DNA of 64,000 nt from NCBI GenBank assembly GCA_910579735.1, contig CAJTUZ010000004.1, positions 47,922 to 111,921 on the forward strand. The letters run 5' to 3'. Each line of letters opens with the position of its first letter. Position 1 is the first letter of the stretch. This DNA comes from an uncultured Lachnospiraceae bacterium (lineage in GTDB: Bacteria; Bacillota; Clostridia; Lachnospirales; Lachnospiraceae). The position numbers and the translations under genes were made by a program. The notes under the pieces are model-generated. The model had not been told where the DNA came from. It saw nothing but the letters and a program-made list of their open reading frames with translations, and ran no database searches. Shown here piece by piece: positions 61,804 through 64,000 of this stretch.

Positions 61804-63213
61804 TCAATCACCATCCCTTTCTCTCATCTTCTTTTTATCCAAGTATCCGCCGGCCTCCTTCGCATGTCCGGCCGTATTACGCCGCCACTCGACGATCAGA
61901 AGGAAAAGCGCCATATAAAACAGCGAAAATCCATATATCATATATCTTGACAGACACATGATCGTAAGCGAAGTAGCGCACACATTGGCTATAATGAACA
62001 AAAGCGCCAGTCCCATCACATAAACCGCCCTGCTTTTTCTGTTTTTCCTGCATACGATAACGGATAATGCCGCCGCTGCAAAATAAAGCAGATAAGCAGC
62101 CGGATTAATCCATTTATGCACGATGGCGATACTTCTGATAAAGCCGTTGCGGCATAACAGCAGATAATCATACAGCCACTGCCCGAAACACTCCGGAAGC
62201 AGCTTTCTTAACATTTTTCCCGCCATGGCATCGGATAAACTGCTCTGTGTATAGTAATCCGTATCCAGCCCGAAATAATATCGGGAAAAATGCGCTTCCA
62301 ATACCTGAAATTTCAAAATATCGTGATAATCTTCCAGATGCGCGGCCCTCTCCGTTACCGTACCGCCCGCATACCGGTAACTTGCCGTAAGCGCATCCGC
62401 CTCCTCATAAAACAGTTCAAAAAACGCTCTTTCCTCACTGTCCTCTTCAAATACTTCTCCATCTTCTTTATCACAGGCATAAATCACATTCGTAAGCGTA
62501 TTGACTTTCCCGTACGTATTGCCCATAAAATAACCTGTCACAAAGTAGTTATACACGTGTACCGACAGGCTTCTTGCCCCGAATACACAAACCACGATAA
62601 GAAGCGGTACGGCAAGTTTCCTATATTGTTTTTGCATGACCAGAACGACGCCTGCCGCAATCATCCAGATCAGGATCGTCGTCATCATCTGCCCTCTTGT
62701 CATGGACAAAAGAAAAGCAAATGCCAGACTACAGACCGCATCCGATTTTTTCTTTTCAAAAAGCATCCGCAGCGTAAACAATAAGAAAAACTGAAAAAGC
62801 GGTATGCAGAGCGCCTCACTCATAATGGAATTTTCCAAAAAGATGCCGAGCGCCGAAACATATTTGGTCACCAGATGCGGCAGCAGCTCCAGGATAAGAA
62901 GGATCAGTTCCCCCCATATGGTCAGGGAAAAGTTCTTCTGCAGATACCTCACCAGATAAAAAATGCCGAGCACGGTCAGTATATTCTGTATAAGCGCCGA
63001 AAATACCAATCCTGCGCTCTCTCCGGCTATTTTCCTGCACAGGAGCAGAAAGAGCGGATAGAGCGGCTCTCTGTGGATATGCATGGTGATATACTGCTCG
63101 GAATCATTATAAACGCCCAATCCGTAAACTGCAAACATTCCCAGGAAAAAAAGCAGTAAGATCATGAAAATAACGAAAGATCTTTTACGTTCATTGTTGA
63201 TGATCGCGTTCAC
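61804..63213 (-). CDS. Polytopic membrane protein, same family as 2277-3833
   Basis: A 469-residue protein with about ten hydrophobic segments. The first loop has YNDSEQYITMHIHREPLYPLF, the same layout as the protein at 2277-3833 (acidic residue, then PLYPLFL). A large extracytoplasmic region lies near residues 240-320. It is probably a GT-C-like or related membrane enzyme of the glycan pathway; the exact function is not known. It lies between the two UDP-sugar genes. Confidence 0.68.
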   Translation of the reverse strand: MNAIINNERKRSFVIFMILLLFFLGMFAVYGLGVYNDSEQYITMHIHREPLYPLFLLLCRKIAGESAGLVFSALIQNILTVLGIFYLVRYLQKNFSLTIWGELILLILELLPHLVTKYVSALGIFLENSIMSEALCIPLFQFFLLFTLRMLFEKKKSDAVCSLAFAFLLSMTRGQMMTTILIWMIAAGVVLVMQKQYRKLAVPLLIVVCVFGARSLSVHVYNYFVTGYFMGNTYGKVNTLTNVIYACDKEDGEVFEEDSEERAFFELFYEEADALTASYRYAGGTVTERAAHLEDYHDILKFQVLEAHFSRYYFGLDTDYYTQSSLSDAMAGKMLRKLLPECFGQWLYDYLLLCRNGFIRSIAIVHKWINPAAYLLYFAAAALSVIVCRKNRKSRAVYVMGLALLFIIANVCATSLTIMCLSRYMIYGFSLFYMALFLLIVEWRRNTAGHAKEAGGYLDKKKMRERDGD

Positions 63214-63216
63214 TTA

Positions 63217-64000
63217 TTATAATCTCCAGTATAAATAATCGTCTGTCAGATACGTTTTCCGATCCAACATCCCCTTCAGATCCATAAGCACCTTCTTTTT
63301 ATGTTTCGGATGATAGAAACCGGAAATATCGTCTTTTTTTAATTTCAGGAATTCATTGTGGGAAACCGCAATGACTACGGCATCCATATCTTTTACATCT
63401 TCCAGTCTGCCGAAAGTAATGCCGTAAAGATGTTCCGCTTCGGCCGCATCCGCAGACGGATCCACTACAAGCGGACTGATCCCGTATTCTCCCAGTTCGT
63501 TATAAATATCGATCACTTTGGTATTTCTTGTGTCGGGGCAGTTTTCCTTAAAGGTAAATCCAAGGATCGCCACTTTGGCCTTTTTGACCGGGACGTCCGT
63601 TTTGATCAGATTCTTTACAAGGCATTCCGCCACATATTTTCCCATTTCGTCATTGATCCGTCTTCCCGCCAGAATGATCCGGGAATGGTACCCTAATTCA
63701 TCCGATTTATAAGTCAGATAATAGGGATCGACGCCGATACAGTGTCCGCCGACAAGCCCCGGCATAAATTTCAGGAAATTCCATTTCGTGCCTGCTGCTT
63801 CAAGGACAGACTTCGTATCGATATCCATTTTATGGAAGATGATAGAGAGTTCATTCATAAATGCAATATTGATATCTCTCTGACTGTTTTCAATGACTTT
63901 GGCCGCTTCCGCCACCTTAATGGACTCGGCACGGTATACGCCTGCATCCACGACAAGTTCATATACTTTGGCTACCGTGTCCAAAGTTTCCTCATCCATA
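63217..64000 (-). CDS. UDP-N-acetyl-D-hexosamine dehydrogenase, TviB/WbpA-like (5' part beyond window)
   Basis: The last 261 codons of a nucleotide-sugar dehydrogenase. EAAKVIENSQRDINIAFMNEL holds the middle-domain helix, and VGGHCIGVDPYYL holds the catalytic Cys. LGFTFKENCPDTRNTKV is the C-terminal domain. The GHCIGVDPYYLTYK pattern is closer to UDP-GlcNAc/GalNAc dehydrogenases than to UDP-glucose dehydrogenases. It oxidises the 6-OH to a carboxylate and pairs with the epimerase at 60828. The N-terminal NAD domain lies outside the window. Confidence 0.88.
   Translation of the reverse strand, partial: MDEETLDTVAKVYELVVDAGVYRAESIKVAEAAKVIENSQRDINIAFMNELSIIFHKMDIDTKSVLEAAGTKWNFLKFMPGLVGGHCIGVDPYYLTYKSDELGYHSRIILAGRRINDEMGKYVAECLVKNLIKTDVPVKKAKVAILGFTFKENCPDTRNTKVIDIYNELGEYGISPLVVDPSADAAEAEHLYGITFGRLEDVKDMDAVVIAVSHNEFLKLKKDDISGFYHPKHKKKVLMDLKGMLDRKTYLTDDYLYWRL

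Overview
The window is almost entirely one long surface-polysaccharide locus. Fifty of the 52 identifiable genes read on the minus strand, mostly with short gaps or overlaps. Codon use, strong AGGAGG-type ribosome sites, GTG starts and families such as DUF6056, DUF6020, DUF2304, DUF1792 and a DltABCD-like set suggest a Gram-positive Clostridia member, most likely Lachnospiraceae. This placement is by family content only.

Right block (64000 down to 44422, minus): the 3' part of a UDP-N-acetylhexosamine dehydrogenase (TviB/WbpA type), a membrane protein and a TviC/WbpP-like epimerase, which together should supply UDP-GalNAcA-type sugars. Next come a GT10 fucosyltransferase, a formyltransferase-fold protein, two GT4 enzymes, a DUF6020 membrane protein and a compact acylation cassette. 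The cassette holds an SGNH/DltD-like protein, an amino-acid adenylating enzyme, a second formyltransferase, a carrier protein and an MBOAT acyltransferase. It ends with a GT4, an acyltransferase-3 protein, a DUF6056 membrane protein and another SGNH protein. A two-gene chromate transporter (43266-44398) on the plus strand interrupts the locus.

Left block (43039 down to 1, minus): it starts from a near-consensus promoter (43078-43106). It holds a NodB-like deacetylase-fold protein, two AsnB-type amidotransferases, many GT2/GT4/GT11/GT17/DUF5672 transferases, two PglK/MsbA-like ABC exporters, two Wzy-like polymerases, one Wzx-like flippase, the single priming phosphoglycosyltransferase, a pyruvyltransferase, a GH88/105 protein, an SH3-like secreted protein, a WecG-GT4 fusion, a radical SAM/SPASM protein, a second acyltransferase-3 and a GT-D (DUF1792) enzyme. 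The last gene, cut by the left edge, encodes a methionine-rich coiled coil made of heptad repeats and has its own promoter.

Two features stand out. (1) A Dlt-like cassette contains a formyltransferase between the adenylating enzyme and the carrier protein, the stand-alone equivalent of a formylating F-A-PCP initiation module, coupled to an MBOAT. This predicts decoration of the glycan with N-formyl-aminoacyl groups. (2) Three roughly 190-bp palindromic elements (11714-11899, 23139-23331, 36821-37013) share a conserved core but have completely different outer arms that are nevertheless self-complementary. Each begins within about 20 bp of the stop codon of the gene before it. No tRNA, rRNA, CRISPR array or transposase was seen, and no gap without a gene exceeds 300 bp.
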